A DNA stretch of 64,000 bases from Pseudomonas sp. Os17 (lineage in GTDB: Bacteria > Pseudomonadota > Gammaproteobacteria > Pseudomonadales > Pseudomonadaceae), in contig NZ_AP014627.1 of the NCBI RefSeq assembly GCF_001547895.1, positions 4,157,501 through 4,221,500 of the forward strand, written 5' to 3'. Position numbers and translations under genes: made by a program. The stretch's first letter is position 1. Each line of letters starts with the position of its first letter. Positions 27,452-36,795 of the stretch are shown one piece after another. The notes below the pieces were generated by a model that worked only from the letters and a program-made list of their open reading frames with translations, ran no database searches and had not been told where the DNA came from.

Positions 27452-28870
27452 ATGAACGACAGCGAAAGCCTCAAGGATTACCAGCGTGTGCGCCAACTGG
27501 CGATCCGCTCGCTGTTCGAGATCATCGAGCAGTCCAGCGAAGGCACGGTGATCGTCGATCGCGACGCCAATATCGTCTGGATGAACGAGCGCTACGCCCG
27601 GCGCTTCGGCCTGGAATCGGCGGCCTTCGCCATCGGCAAGCCCTGCGAAAGCGTGATCCCCGGCAGCCTGCTGCGGGAAGTGGTACGCACCGGACGCCCG
27701 ATCCTGCTGGACATGCAGGACACCCCCAAAGAACCGCTGGTGGTGATGCGCCTGCCGATCCACGACGCCGCCGGCACGGTGATCGGCGCCATCGGCTTTG
27801 CCCTGTTCGACGAACTGCGCAGCCTGTCGCCGATGCTCAAACGCTACCTGAGCATGCAGGAAGAACTGGCCTCCACCCGCTCTCTGTTGCGGGCCCGACA
27901 GACCAAGTACAACTTCGCCCATTTCATCGGCACCAGCGCCGCCAGCCTGGAAGTCAAACGCCGGGCCCGACGCAGCGCCAGTGCCGAATCCCCGGTGCTG
28001 CTGCAAGGCGAAACCGGCACCGGCAAGGAGCTGCTGGCCCAGGCCATCCATGCCGCGTCGCCCCGGGCCCACAAGCCCTTTGTCAGCATCAACAGCGCGG
28101 CGATTCCCGAGGCGCTGCTGGAGGCGGAGTTCTTCGGCACCGCCCCCGGCGCCTTCACCGGCGCCGACCGCAAGGGCCGCGCCGGCAAGTTGCAGATCGC
28201 CCAGGGCGGCACCCTGTTCCTCGATGAAATCGGCGACATGCCCCTGCCCCTGCAAAGCAAGTTGCTGCGGGTGCTGCAAGAGAAGGAGTTCGAGCCGGTG
28301 GGCTCCAACGAAGTGATCCACAGCGATGTGCGGGTGATCGCCGCCACCTCCACCGACCTGGAAGCGGCGATCAAGCGCGGCGAGTTCCGCGCCGACCTGT
28401 ACTACCGGCTCAACGTGCTGCCGATCCAGGTGCCGGCCCTGCGCGAACGCCTGGACGACCTGCCGGCCCTGAGCGAAGGGATTCTCGAAGAACTGCGCAG
28501 CCAGCATGAACTGGATCGCGAAGCCCTGGCCCTGCTAGCGCAACATGCCTGGCCGGGGAACATCCGCGAGCTGCGCAACGTGCTGGAACGGGCGGCGCTG
28601 CTCAGCGACGACCTGATACTCACTGCCGCGGACATTCGCGCGGCAATCGGCAGCTTCAGCCCGGCGCAACGCGATGCGGCCTCGCTGCCCGCCGAGTCGC
28701 CGAGCCAGGAAACCTTCGCCGCGGCCCGGGAACGGTTCGACCGGCAACTGATCAGCGCCACCCTGGCGCAATGCGCCGGCAAGGTGGACGAAGCGGCGCG
28801 ACGCCTGGGGCTGGGTCGCTCGACGCTGTACAAGAAGATGGCGGCCTTGGGGATTGCCGAGTCTCCATAA
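27452..28870 (+). CDS. hbcR: Sigma54-dependent activator of 3-hydroxybutyrate use (HbcR-like)
   Basis: 472 residues. An N-terminal PAS sensor (IIEQSSEGTVIVDRDANIVWMNERYARRFG, about residues 20-130), a sigma54 AAA+ domain (Walker A GETGTGKE; GAFTGA loop in APGAFTGADRKG; Walker B GGTLFLDEIGDM; R-finger region FRADLYYRLNVLPI), and a C-terminal Fis-type HTH (CAGKVDEAARRLGLGRSTLYKKM). The GAFTGA loop is intact. Downstream genes permease, bdhA and aacS match the P. aeruginosa PA2005 locus, whose activator is HbcR. Three dyads overlap and follow its 3' end, and a sigma54 promoter stands before the permease. Start ATG 27452. Confidence 0.92.
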   Translation: MNDSESLKDYQRVRQLAIRSLFEIIEQSSEGTVIVDRDANIVWMNERYARRFGLESAAFAIGKPCESVIPGSLLREVVRTGRPILLDMQDTPKEPLVVMRLPIHDAAGTVIGAIGFALFDELRSLSPMLKRYLSMQEELASTRSLLRARQTKYNFAHFIGTSAASLEVKRRARRSASAESPVLLQGETGTGKELLAQAIHAASPRAHKPFVSINSAAIPEALLEAEFFGTAPGAFTGADRKGRAGKLQIAQGGTLFLDEIGDMPLPLQSKLLRVLQEKEFEPVGSNEVIHSDVRVIAATSTDLEAAIKRGEFRADLYYRLNVLPIQVPALRERLDDLPALSEGILEELRSQHELDREALALLAQHAWPGNIRELRNVLERAALLSDDLILTAADIRAAIGSFSPAQRDAASLPAESPSQETFAAARERFDRQLISATLAQCAGKVDEAARRLGLGRSTLYKKMAALGIAESP

Positions 28871-28876
28871 AGAGAC
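28861..28876. promoter_or_regulatory. Candidate HbcR enhancer site 1
   Basis: Perfect dyad GTCTC-CATAAA-GAGAC that overlaps the last codons of hbcR. Same architecture as sites at 28881-28896 and 29005-29020. Confidence 0.6.
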
Positions 28877-28880
28877 ATCA

Positions 28881-28896
28881 ATCTCTATTTAGAGAA
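28881..28896. promoter_or_regulatory. Candidate HbcR enhancer site 2
   Basis: ATCTC-TATTTA-GAGAA, the same dyad with two symmetric changes in the outer base. Its centre is exactly 20 bases from the centre of site 1, two helical turns, so both are on one face of the DNA. Confidence 0.6.
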
Positions 28897-28916
28897 GTTA
28901 CCGGCATGCTCCGCGC

Positions 28917-28986
28917 TTTTCGCTGGCAAGCCAGCTCCTACGGCGCTCCGAACGATCTCTGTAGCAGCAGGCTTGCCAGCGAAGCG
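28917..28986. repeat. REP pair between enhancer sites and promoter
   Basis: TTCGCTGGCAAGCCAGCTCC and TGTAGCAGCAGGCTTGCCAGC-type copies face each other. The element separates enhancer sites 1-2 from site 3 and the sigma54 promoter. Confidence 0.75.
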
Positions 28987-29004
28987 GCCGACCAATCCAA
29001 AAAA

Positions 29005-29020
29005 GTCTCAAAAAAGAGAC
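29005..29020. promoter_or_regulatory. Candidate HbcR enhancer site 3
   Basis: Perfect dyad GTCTC-AAAAAA-GAGAC, about 78 bases upstream of the centre of the sigma54 promoter, within the usual enhancer distance. Confidence 0.6.
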
Positions 29021-29083
29021 AACCAACTCCGAACCGCCCCTAGAAAAATAAAAATACTCATATATTTCAACAACTTAAACAGA

Positions 29084-29099
29084 TGGCACAGTTCTCGCT
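29084..29099 (+). promoter_or_regulatory. Sigma54 (-24/-12) promoter for the permease-bdhA operon
   Basis: TGGCACAGTTCTCGCT: a GG doublet and GC doublet separated by exactly ten bases, matching the -24/-12 consensus (TGGCAC-N5-TTGC) except within the second box. It lies about 55 bases before the permease ATG and directly behind the candidate enhancers. Confidence 0.75.
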
Positions 29100-29155
29100 A
29101 TAACGCTCTCCACACGCAACACCCGACAACAATAACAATCCTGGAGAGACACACC

Positions 29156-30547
29156 ATGAGTGTGATCATTGCCTTGGCAGCCCTGGCGCTGCTGATGCTG
29201 GCGGCCTACCGTGGCTACAGCGTCATCCTCTTTGCCCCCATTGCCGCCCTCGGCGCAGTGCTGCTCACCGATCCGTCCGCCGTGGCGCCCGCCTTTACCG
29301 GGGTGTTCATGGAGAAGATGGTCGGTTTCATCAAACTGTATTTCCCGGTGTTCCTGCTGGGCGCGGTGTTCGGCAAGCTGATCGAGCTGTCGGGCTTCTC
29401 GCGCTCCATCGTCGCCGCGGCGATCCGCCTGCTCGGCACTCGCCAGGCGATGCTGGTGATCGTGCTGGTCTGCGCCTTGCTGACCTACGGCGGCGTCTCG
29501 CTGTTCGTGGTGGTGTTCGCCGTCTACCCCTTCGCTGCCGAGATGTTCCGCCAGAGCAACATCCCCAAGCGGCTGATCCCGGCGACCATCGCCCTGGGTG
29601 CATTCTCCTTCACCATGGACGCCCTGCCCGGCACCCCGCAGATCCAGAACATCATCCCCAGCACTTTCTTCAACACCACCGCCTGGGCCGCGCCCTGGCT
29701 GGGCGTGATCGGCACCATTTTCGTGTTCTGCGCCGGCATGCTGTTCCTGCAGCGCCAGCGCAACAAGGCGCAAAAGGCCGGTGAAGGCTACGGCACCGAA
29801 CTGCGCAACGAACCGGAAACCGCCGAGGACCTGAAGCTGCCCAACCCCTGGCTGGCGCTGTCGCCGCTGCTGCTGGTGGGCATCATGAACCTGCTGTTCA
29901 CCCACTGGATTCCCCAGTGGTACGGCAAGACCCACAGCCTCAGCCTGCCGGGCATGGCCGCCCCGGTAACCAGCGAAATCGCCAAGCTCACCGCCATCTG
30001 GGCGGTGCAGGCGGCCTTGCTGGTGGGCATCCTGATGGTGCTGGTGTGCGGCTTCTCGGCGATTCGCAGCAAGCTCGCCGAGGGCAGCAAGAGCGCGGTC
30101 AGCGGTGCCCTGCTGGCGGCGATGAACACCGCTTCGGAATACGGTTTCGGCGCCGTGATCGCCTCCCTGCCAGGCTTTCTGGTGCTGGCCGACTGGCTCA
30201 AAAGCATCCCCAACCCGCTGGTCAACGAAGCCATCACCGTAACCCTGCTGGCGGGCATCACCGGCTCGGCCTCGGGGGGCATGAGCATCGCCCTGGCGGC
30301 CATGTCCGAAAGCTTCATCAGCGCCGCCCATGCCGCCAACATTCCCCTGGAAGTACTGCACCGGGTGGCGTCCATGGCCAGCGGCGGCATGGACACCCTG
30401 CCGCACAACGGCGCGGTGATCACCCTGCTGGCGGTCACCGGCCTGACCCACCGCGAAGCCTACAAGGACATTTTCTGCATCACCCTGATCAAGACCCTGG
30501 CGGTGTTCGTCGTCATCGCCACTTTCTACGCCACCGGCATCGTGTGA
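29156..30547 (+). CDS. GntP-family permease, likely 3-hydroxybutyrate importer
   Basis: 463 residues from ATG 29156 with GGAGA upstream; the frame continues upstream but the ribosome site and TM segment fix this start. About twelve hydrophobic segments. GntP signatures include the conserved GGVSLFVVVFAVYPFA and the C-terminal ASGGMSIALAAMSE and ASGGMDTLPHNGAVITLL loops. It stands first in a sigma54-controlled operon with bdhA, next to HbcR, as PA2004 in P. aeruginosa. Its role is probably proton-coupled uptake of (R)-3-hydroxybutyrate or acetoacetate across the inner membrane. Confidence 0.9.
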   Translation: MSVIIALAALALLMLAAYRGYSVILFAPIAALGAVLLTDPSAVAPAFTGVFMEKMVGFIKLYFPVFLLGAVFGKLIELSGFSRSIVAAAIRLLGTRQAMLVIVLVCALLTYGGVSLFVVVFAVYPFAAEMFRQSNIPKRLIPATIALGAFSFTMDALPGTPQIQNIIPSTFFNTTAWAAPWLGVIGTIFVFCAGMLFLQRQRNKAQKAGEGYGTELRNEPETAEDLKLPNPWLALSPLLLVGIMNLLFTHWIPQWYGKTHSLSLPGMAAPVTSEIAKLTAIWAVQAALLVGILMVLVCGFSAIRSKLAEGSKSAVSGALLAAMNTASEYGFGAVIASLPGFLVLADWLKSIPNPLVNEAITVTLLAGITGSASGGMSIALAAMSESFISAAHAANIPLEVLHRVASMASGGMDTLPHNGAVITLLAVTGLTHREAYKDIFCITLIKTLAVFVVIATFYATGIV

Positions 30548-30554
30548 GGTATTC

Positions 30555-31328
30555 ATGAGCACTCTTTCTGGCAAGACCGCCCTGGTCACCGGTTCCACCA
30601 GCGGCATTGGCCTGGGCATCGCCCGGGTCCTGGCCAAGGCCGGGGCCAAGCTGATTCTCAACGGCTTCGGCGATGCCTCGAAGGCCATCGCCGAGGTCGC
30701 ACAATTCGGCGGCCAGGTCGGCCATCACCCGGCGGACGTCAGCGACCCGGCGCAGATCGCCGAGCTGTTCGCCTACGCCGAACGGGAGTTCGGCGGCGTC
30801 GATATCCTGGTGAACAACGCCGGCATCCAGCACGTGGCGGCGGTGGAGGAATTCCCCGTGGAGCGCTGGGATTCGATCATCGCCATCAACCTGTCCTCGG
30901 TGTTCCACAGCACCCGCCTGGGGCTGCCGGGAATGCGCGCCAAGGGCTGGGGGCGGATCGTCAACATCGCCTCGGTGCACGGCCAGGTCGGTTCCGTGGG
31001 CAAGGCCGCCTATGTGGCGGCCAAGCACGGGGTCATCGGCCTGACCAAGGTGGTGGGCCTGGAAACCGCCACCAGCAACATCACCTGCAACGCCATCTGC
31101 CCCGGCTGGGTGCTGACCCCGCTGGTGCAGAAGCAGATCGACGACCGCGTCGCCGCGGGCACCGATCCGCAACAGGCCCAGCATGATCTGCTGGCGGAAA
31201 AGCAGCCGTCCCTGGAGTTCGTCACCCCGTCGCAACTGGGCGAGCTGGTGCTATTTTTGTGCAGTGACGCCGGCGCCCAGGTGCGCGGCGCGGCCTGGAA
31301 CATCGACGGCGGCTGGCTGGCGCAATAA
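30555..31328 (+). CDS. bdhA: D-3-hydroxybutyrate dehydrogenase
   Basis: 257 residues, classical short-chain dehydrogenase. Cofactor loop TGSTSGIGLGIA (residues 12-23), NNAG (87-90), catalytic Asn112, Ser140, Tyr153 and Lys157 (ASVHGQVGSVGKAAYVAAK). The sequences INLSSVFHST and CPGWVLTPLVQKQI are typical of 3-hydroxybutyrate dehydrogenase rather than of fatty-acid reductases. It converts (R)-3-hydroxybutyrate to acetoacetate with NAD. It starts seven bases after the permease stop with a GAGG site, hence the same operon. Confidence 0.95.
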   Translation: MSTLSGKTALVTGSTSGIGLGIARVLAKAGAKLILNGFGDASKAIAEVAQFGGQVGHHPADVSDPAQIAELFAYAEREFGGVDILVNNAGIQHVAAVEEFPVERWDSIIAINLSSVFHSTRLGLPGMRAKGWGRIVNIASVHGQVGSVGKAAYVAAKHGVIGLTKVVGLETATSNITCNAICPGWVLTPLVQKQIDDRVAAGTDPQQAQHDLLAEKQPSLEFVTPSQLGELVLFLCSDAGAQVRGAAWNIDGGWLAQ

Positions 31329-31353
31329 CCCCGCCCCTGCCCCCCACTCTTTC

Positions 31354-31486
31354 TGTGGCGAGGGAGCTTGCTCCCGCCGGGTCGCGTAGCGGCCCTAAAA
31401 CCAGGCAACCGAGATTCAACGACAAAACGCGGTCGTCTGGTGGGCGACCGCTACGCGGCCGAACGGGAGCAAGCTCCCTCGCCACA
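31354..31486. repeat. Inverted REP pair, second family
   Basis: GTGGCGAGGGAGCTTGCTCCC and its inverse GGGAGCAAGCTCCCTCGCCAC bound a 130-base stretch; a second inner pair GTCGCGTAGCGG / CCGCTACGCGGCC lies inside, so the whole unit can fold into a long cruciform. A different REP family from the GTAGGAGC type. It separates bdhA from the acetoacetyl-CoA synthetase. Confidence 0.85.
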
Positions 31487-31532
31487 ATGAACGACAGTGC
31501 ACACCGAACATAAGAAGAAATAGAGGCCTTGC

Positions 31533-33488
31533 ATGTCCGACCTACTCTGGCAACCCAGCGCCGAACGCATCGGCAAGACGCGGATGGATGCCTTCCGCCG
31601 CTTCGTTAATCAGCACCACGGCCTGAACCTTCACGACTACCCCAGCCTGCACCAGTGGAGCATCGACCAGCGCGAACGCTTCTGGCAGGCCATCGTCGAC
31701 TTCTTCGAGGTCAGCTTCCACCAGAGCGCCGAATGCGTGCTCCGCGAAGGCCCGCAGATGCCCAGCGCGCAGTGGTTTCCCGGCGCCACCCTGAACTTCG
31801 CCGAGCACCTGCTCAAGCGCCGGGACGACGCAATAGCGGTGGTGGCGATCAACGAAAGCCGCCAGCGCGAACAACTGACCTACGCCGAACTGGCGGCCCA
31901 GGTCGCCGGCCTGCAACGCAGCCTGCGGGCGGCCGGGGTCGGCCTCGGCGACCGGGTCGCCGCCTGTATGCCCAACACCTGGCAAACCCTGGTGGCAATG
32001 CTCGCCAGCACCAGCCTCGGCGCGGTGTGGTCCAGCTGTTCGCCGGACTTCGGCACCCAGGGGGTGATCGACCGCTTCGGCCAGATCGAACCCAAGGTAC
32101 TGATCACCTGCGCCGGCTATCGCTACGCCGGCAAGGACATCGACCAGACCGCCAAGGTCAATGAAATCCTCGAGCGCCTGCCGTCCCTGGAGCAGTTGCT
32201 CATCGTGCCCCATGCCCGCCCGCAAGCCCGGGCCGAGGACTTTTGCACCCAGGCCCGCGTCAGCGTGTGGGACGACTTCTACCGCCCCGGCGGCGAGCCC
32301 GAGTTCGTCCCGGTGCCCTTCGCCCATCCGCTGTACATCCTCTATTCCAGCGGCACCACCGGGGTGCCCAAATGCATCGTCCACGGCACCGGCGGGGTGC
32401 TGCTGCAACACCTCAAGGAACACGGCCTGCACACCGACCTCGGCCCCGGCGAGCGGCTGTTCTACTACACCACTTGCGGCTGGATGATGTGGAACTGGCT
32501 GGTCTCGGCGCTGGCCACCGGCGCCAGCCTGGTGCTCTACGACGGCTCGCCCTTCCACCCGACCAATGAACACCTGATCGACCTGATCGATAGCGAAGCC
32601 ATCAATGTCTTCGGCACCAGCCCCAAGTACCTGGCCGCCCTGGAAAAGGCCGGCAGCCGGCCGCGCCACAGCCACCGCCTGGACAGCCTGAAGACCCTGC
32701 TGTGCACCGGCTCGCCGCTGTCGCCGCAGAGCTACGACTACGTGTACTGCGAGATCAAGCGCGACCTGTGCCTGGCCTCGATGTCCGGCGGCACCGACAT
32801 CGTCGCCTGCTTCGTCGCCGGTAACCCGATCCAGCCGGTACGCCGCGGCGAGATGCAGGGCAAGGGCCTGGGCATGGCCATCGAAGTGTGGAACGACCAG
32901 GGCCGGCCGGTGATCGGCGAGAAAGGCGAACTGGTGTGCACCCGGCACTTTCCGAGCATTCCGGTGGGCCTGTGGCACGACCCGGACCAGAGCAAGCTCA
33001 AGGCCTCGTACTTCAGCCTGTTTCCCGGGGTCTGGGCCCAGGGCGACTACGCCGAACAGCTGGCCGATGGCGGCTGGTTGATTCACGGCCGCTCCGATGC
33101 GGTGCTCAACCCCGGTGGCGTGCGCATTGGCACCGCGGAGATCTACCGCCAGGTGGAGAAGCTGGAACAGGTCCTGGAAAGCCTGGCCATCGGCCAGAGC
33201 TGGGAGCACGACGTGCGGGTGGTGCTGTTCGTGCGCCTGCAGGACGGCGTGGTGCTGGATGAGCCCTTGCGGGAACGGATCCGCCAGGTGATCCGCGACA
33301 ACACCACCGCGCGCCACGTCCCGGCGAAGATCCTCGCGGTCACCGACATCCCCCGCACCATCAGCGGCAAGATCGTCGAACTGGCGGTGCGCAACCTGGT
33401 GCATGGCCTGCCGGTGAAAAACACCGACGCCCTGGCCAACCCCGAGGCCCTGGAGCAGTTTCGCGACCGCGAGGAACTGCGCCACTGA
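31533..33488 (+). CDS. aacS: Acetoacetyl-CoA synthetase
   Basis: 651 residues, the length of the family. AMP-forming ligase core: YILYSSGTTGVPKCIVHGTGG (P-loop), TTCGWMMWNWL, FGTSPKYL and the C-terminal acceptor region DIPRTISGKIVE with the catalytic Lys. The N-terminal extension with WFPGATLNFAEHLL is specific to acetoacetyl-CoA synthetase. It activates the acetoacetate made by BdhA, which is then split to two acetyl-CoA. Separated by a REP element from bdhA, so it may have its own promoter; no clear sigma54 site is seen in front. Confidence 0.95.
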   Translation: MSDLLWQPSAERIGKTRMDAFRRFVNQHHGLNLHDYPSLHQWSIDQRERFWQAIVDFFEVSFHQSAECVLREGPQMPSAQWFPGATLNFAEHLLKRRDDAIAVVAINESRQREQLTYAELAAQVAGLQRSLRAAGVGLGDRVAACMPNTWQTLVAMLASTSLGAVWSSCSPDFGTQGVIDRFGQIEPKVLITCAGYRYAGKDIDQTAKVNEILERLPSLEQLLIVPHARPQARAEDFCTQARVSVWDDFYRPGGEPEFVPVPFAHPLYILYSSGTTGVPKCIVHGTGGVLLQHLKEHGLHTDLGPGERLFYYTTCGWMMWNWLVSALATGASLVLYDGSPFHPTNEHLIDLIDSEAINVFGTSPKYLAALEKAGSRPRHSHRLDSLKTLLCTGSPLSPQSYDYVYCEIKRDLCLASMSGGTDIVACFVAGNPIQPVRRGEMQGKGLGMAIEVWNDQGRPVIGEKGELVCTRHFPSIPVGLWHDPDQSKLKASYFSLFPGVWAQGDYAEQLADGGWLIHGRSDAVLNPGGVRIGTAEIYRQVEKLEQVLESLAIGQSWEHDVRVVLFVRLQDGVVLDEPLRERIRQVIRDNTTARHVPAKILAVTDIPRTISGKIVELAVRNLVHGLPVKNTDALANPEALEQFRDREELRH

Positions 33489-33530
33489 CGACGGCCAACC
33501 ACCGCCAACACACCCTTCGCGGCGCAGCAC

Positions 33531-33642
33531 TGTAGCCGCTGCCGAGCCCGCGAGGCTGCGCAAAGGGCCGCAGGACCTTCGACGATCTCAAGGGCAGCGC
33601 TTCCGCCCAGAGCGTTCGCAGCCTGCGGCAGCGGCTACAGGA
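33531..33642. repeat. Single REP-doublet copy, related to the 26.85-27.4 kb array
   Basis: TGTAGCCGCTGCCGAGCCCG and the inverse CCTGCGGCAGCGGCTACAG enclose GGGCCGCAGGACCTTCG, the same word order as in the tandem array but inverted in direction. The rest of the gap 33489-33814 shows no gene; a promoter for the following kinase may lie near 33717-33780. Confidence 0.8.
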
Positions 33643-33814
33643 ACCGTTCAGCCCCTCTAGACTGGTCATCCGCCGCAAAAGCGGGTGAAAATGCCGGCGT
33701 CATAAACGCCTAGACTCCATCCGTTTGAATATGCACGGCATGTCCATGCGACTTTTTCAGTACGCGACCCATGACGTTGCCGCGTAACACCGCTGCGCCC
33801 AGGACCCACCCGAC

Positions 33815-36355
33815 ATGAATGCCCCCCATTCCGGCAGCGAAGCCGCCACCCTGATTGCCCGCCTGGACTGGTCGGCCACGGCCCTCGGTCACTCCGGCCA
33901 ATGGCCCCAGAGCCTGCGCACCGCGGTGGACATCGTGATCCATTCACCGATGCCGATGTTGCTGCTGTGGGGCGGCGAGCTGACCCAGATCTACAACGAC
34001 GGCTTCGCCCTGCTGGCTGGCAACAAGCACCCCCACGCCTTCGGCCAGCCGGCGCACCTGATCTGGCCGGAGCTGATGGACTTCACCGACCCGGTCTACC
34101 GCGCGGTGCTCAACGGCCAGGTGCGCAGCTTCAGCGAGCAGCGCTTCAGCCTGCAACGCAGCAACGGCAGCGAATACGACCTGTGGCTGGACCTGACCTA
34201 CAGCCCGATCCGCAACGAGCGCGGGGACGTCGCCGGGATCCTGGTGACCGCCATCGAAACCAACGAACGCCGGCGCATCGCCCTGGAGCTGCAGCAGCGC
34301 TCCGAGGCCAGCCTGCGGGCCCAGCACGAAACCGAAGAGCGCCTGCAACTGGCCCTGGCGGCCACCGACGCGGTGGGCACCTGGGACTGGGACATTGGCG
34401 AAGACCGCTTCATTGCCGACGCCCACTTTGCCCAGCTGCACAGCGTCGACCCGCAGCAATCCCGGCAACTGCCCATCAGTGAATACCTCAAGGGCGTGCA
34501 CCCGGAAGACCGGGCCATGGTGGCCCGGAGCATCAAGCACTGCATCACCCAGGGCAGCGAATACGCCGAGGAGTACCGCCTGCAACTGGCCGACGGCCAG
34601 GTGCGCTGGGTGTTCGCCCGAGGCCGCTGCTACAAGGATCACCATGGCCGGCCCACGCGCTTTCTCGGCGCCGCCCTGGACCTGACCGAACGCAAGCAGA
34701 TGGAGCAGGCCCTGCGCCAGAGCCAGACCGAGCTGCAACTGATCATCAACGCCATGCCGGTGCTGATCGGCTATGTCGACCACGAAGAACGCTTTCGCCT
34801 GAACAACAGCGCCTACCTGGACTGGTACGGCCTGACCCCGCAGGAGCTGTACGGCAGGACCATTCGCGAAGTGGTGGGAGACGAGATCTACGCCACCCGC
34901 GCCGAGAACATCAAGGCGGCCCTGGCCGGTACGCCGTGCAGCTTCGAGGCCAACTCGCCGCACCGTGACGGCCGTCCGCGCCATGCCCTGATGAAGTACC
35001 TGCCGCGCCACGGCGCCGACGGCGCGATCAACGGCTTCTACATCTTCGTGATCGATGAAACCGAGCGCAAACAGACCGAAGAAGCCCTGCGCAACCTCAA
35101 CGAAACCCTGGAAGAGCGGGTCAATCGGCGCACCGAAGCCCTGGCCACCGCCAACCAGCGCCTGCAGAACGAGATGTTCGAGCGCGAGCGCGCCGAAGAC
35201 GCCCTGCGCCATGCGCAGAAGATGGAAGCCGTGGGCCAGCTCACCGGCGGCATCGCCCACGACTTCAACAACATGCTCACCGGCATCATCGGCAGCCTGG
35301 ACCTGATGCAGCGCTACATCGATAACGGGCGCGGCGACGAAATCGGCCGCTTTACCGAAGCCGCCATGTCCTCGGCCAAGCGTGCCGCCTCCCTGACCCA
35401 CCGCCTGCTGGCCTTTTCCCGTCGCCAGTCCCTGGACCGCCGGCCCCTGGACCCGAACCAGCTGGTGCGCTCGCTGCACGAGCTGTTCAACCACACCAAG
35501 GGCGAGCACATCCAACTGCAGATGCACCTGGCCGACGATGTCTGGCCGGTGAACACCGACGCCAGCCAGTTGGAGAATGCCCTGCTCAACCTGGTGATCA
35601 ACGCCCGCGACGCCATGCCCCACGGCGGCCGACTGCTGATCGAGACGGCCAACAGCTACCTCGACGGCAGCGACATCCGCACCCTGGAACCGGTCAAGGC
35701 CGGTGACTACGTGATGCTGGGGGTCAGCGACAACGGCGCCGGCATGAGCCCGCGCATTCTGGCCAAGGCCTTCGACCCGTTCTTCACCACCAAACCCATC
35801 GGCCAGGGCACCGGGCTGGGCCTGTCGATGATCTATGGCTTTGCCCAGCAGTCCGGCGGCCACGTGACCATCAGCAGCGAACCGGACCAGGGCACCTGCG
35901 TGCGCCTGTACCTGCCGCGCCTGCACAGCGCGCCCCCGGCAACAGCGGAACCGGCAGGCAGCCCGCCAGCGCCCCAGGCCATGGCCGGGGAAAGCGTAAT
36001 GGTGGTGGAAGATGACCCGGCGGTGCGCATGCTGGTGCTCAATGTGCTCAACGAACTGGGCTACCGCGCCTTCGAGGCCGAGGACGCGCGTAGCGCCCTG
36101 CCCTTGCTGGAGTCGCCGACGCGCATTGATTTGCTGGTGACCGATGTCGGCCTGCCGGGTATGAACGGCCGGCAGTTGGCGGAGATTGCCCGCCAGCAGC
36201 GCCCGGGGCTCAAGGTGCTGTTCATGACCGGCTACGCGGAAAAGGCCGCCGAGCGCCAGGGCTTCCTGGAGCCGGGGATGGACCTGCTGGCCAAGCCGTT
36301 TTCCATTGAAGAACTGGCGCAGAAGATTCGTCAGATGATCGGTTGCGAGCCCTGA
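33815..36355 (+). CDS. Hybrid sensor histidine kinase with PAS domains and C-terminal receiver
   Basis: 846 residues without membrane segments, thus a cytosolic sensor. Three PAS/PAC units (about 25-155, 175-300, 305-420: PAC ends such as [21 protein letters not shown] and [15 protein letters not shown]), a HisKA dimerisation helix with His482 ([12 protein letters not shown]), HATPase N/G boxes ([38 protein letters not shown]) and a receiver with Asp777 ([13 protein letters not shown]) and Lys near 825. The [10 protein letters not shown] type is of the NtrB/hybrid class. The output partner is unknown; no response regulator gene is adjacent. A parvulin gene follows after 51 bases. Confidence 0.93.
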   Translation: MNAPHSGSEAATLIARLDWSATALGHSGQWPQSLRTAVDIVIHSPMPMLLLWGGELTQIYNDGFALLAGNKHPHAFGQPAHLIWPELMDFTDPVYRAVLNGQVRSFSEQRFSLQRSNGSEYDLWLDLTYSPIRNERGDVAGILVTAIETNERRRIALELQQRSEASLRAQHETEERLQLALAATDAVGTWDWDIGEDRFIADAHFAQLHSVDPQQSRQLPISEYLKGVHPEDRAMVARSIKHCITQGSEYAEEYRLQLADGQVRWVFARGRCYKDHHGRPTRFLGAALDLTERKQMEQALRQSQTELQLIINAMPVLIGYVDHEERFRLNNSAYLDWYGLTPQELYGRTIREVVGDEIYATRAENIKAALAGTPCSFEANSPHRDGRPRHALMKYLPRHGADGAINGFYIFVIDETERKQTEEALRNLNETLEERVNRRTEALATANQRLQNEMFERERAEDALRHAQKMEAVGQLTGGIAHDFNNMLTGIIGSLDLMQRYIDNGRGDEIGRFTEAAMSSAKRAASLTHRLLAFSRRQSLDRRPLDPNQLVRSLHELFNHTKGEHIQLQMHLADDVWPVNTDASQLENALLNLVINARDAMPHGGRLLIETANSYLDGSDIRTLEPVKAGDYVMLGVSDNGAGMSPRILAKAFDPFFTTKPIGQGTGLGLSMIYGFAQQSGGHVTISSEPDQGTCVRLYLPRLHSAPPATAEPAGSPPAPQAMAGESVMVVEDDPAVRMLVLNVLNELGYRAFEAEDARSALPLLESPTRIDLLVTDVGLPGMNGRQLAEIARQQRPGLKVLFMTGYAEKAAERQGFLEPGMDLLAKPFSIEELAQKIRQMIGCEP

Positions 36356-36406
36356 ATTCAGGCATAATCCGCGGCCGCCGATTTCCCGCTACAAGGTCAC
36401 CCGCCC

Positions 36407-36682
36407 ATGAAAGCCCAAGCCCGCCACATCCTGGTGAAAACCGCCGAAGAAGCCGAACAGCTCAAGCAGCGCATCGCCAAGGGCGAAGCCTTCGACGTCC
36501 TGGCCAAGAAATACTCCACCTGCCCGTCCGGCAAGCGCGGCGGCGACCTGGGGGAAGTGCGTCCGGGGCAAATGGTCGGCGCCATCGACCAGGTGATCTT
36601 CAAGAAGCCCCTGCGCACCGTGCATGGCCCGATCAAGAGCAAGTTCGGCTATCACCTGGTGCAGGTGTTCTTCCGCGACTGA
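36407..36682 (+). CDS. Peptidyl-prolyl cis-trans isomerase, parvulin type (second copy)
   Basis: 91 residues, a single parvulin domain: KAQARHILV, KKYSTCPSGKRGGDLGEVRPGQMVGAIDQVIF, GPIKSKFGYHLVQVFFRD. It differs from the 20890-21171 parvulin at many positions, so it is an old duplicate or a separately kept gene. Start ATG 36407 with AAGG upstream. No signal peptide. It is not obviously linked to the kinase in front. Confidence 0.94.
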   Translation: MKAQARHILVKTAEEAEQLKQRIAKGEAFDVLAKKYSTCPSGKRGGDLGEVRPGQMVGAIDQVIFKKPLRTVHGPIKSKFGYHLVQVFFRD

Positions 36683-36710
36683 CGCCCCAGCCCCGGCCCG
36701 TACCTCCCCG

Positions 36711-36795
36711 CCGTAGGAGCTGGCTGGCCAGCGAACGCGCCCGCAAGCACAGCGCCGACTTCAAAGGCCTCTTCGCCGGCAAGCCGGCTCCTACA
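36711..36795. repeat. REP pair; one copy forms the kdgK stop codon
   Basis: GTAGGAGCTGGCTGGCCAGC and TTCGCCGGCAAGCCGGCTCC face each other. The last REP bases CTAC hold the TAG stop of the minus-strand kdgK gene (36791-36793), so the element truncates or at least defines the end of that ORF. Confidence 0.85.

Noticed and set aside
31354..31375. TGGCGAGGGAGCTTGCT as a sigma54 promoter before aacS
   Set aside because: The GG and GC doublets are 11, not 10, bases apart, and the sequence is part of a REP inverted pair.
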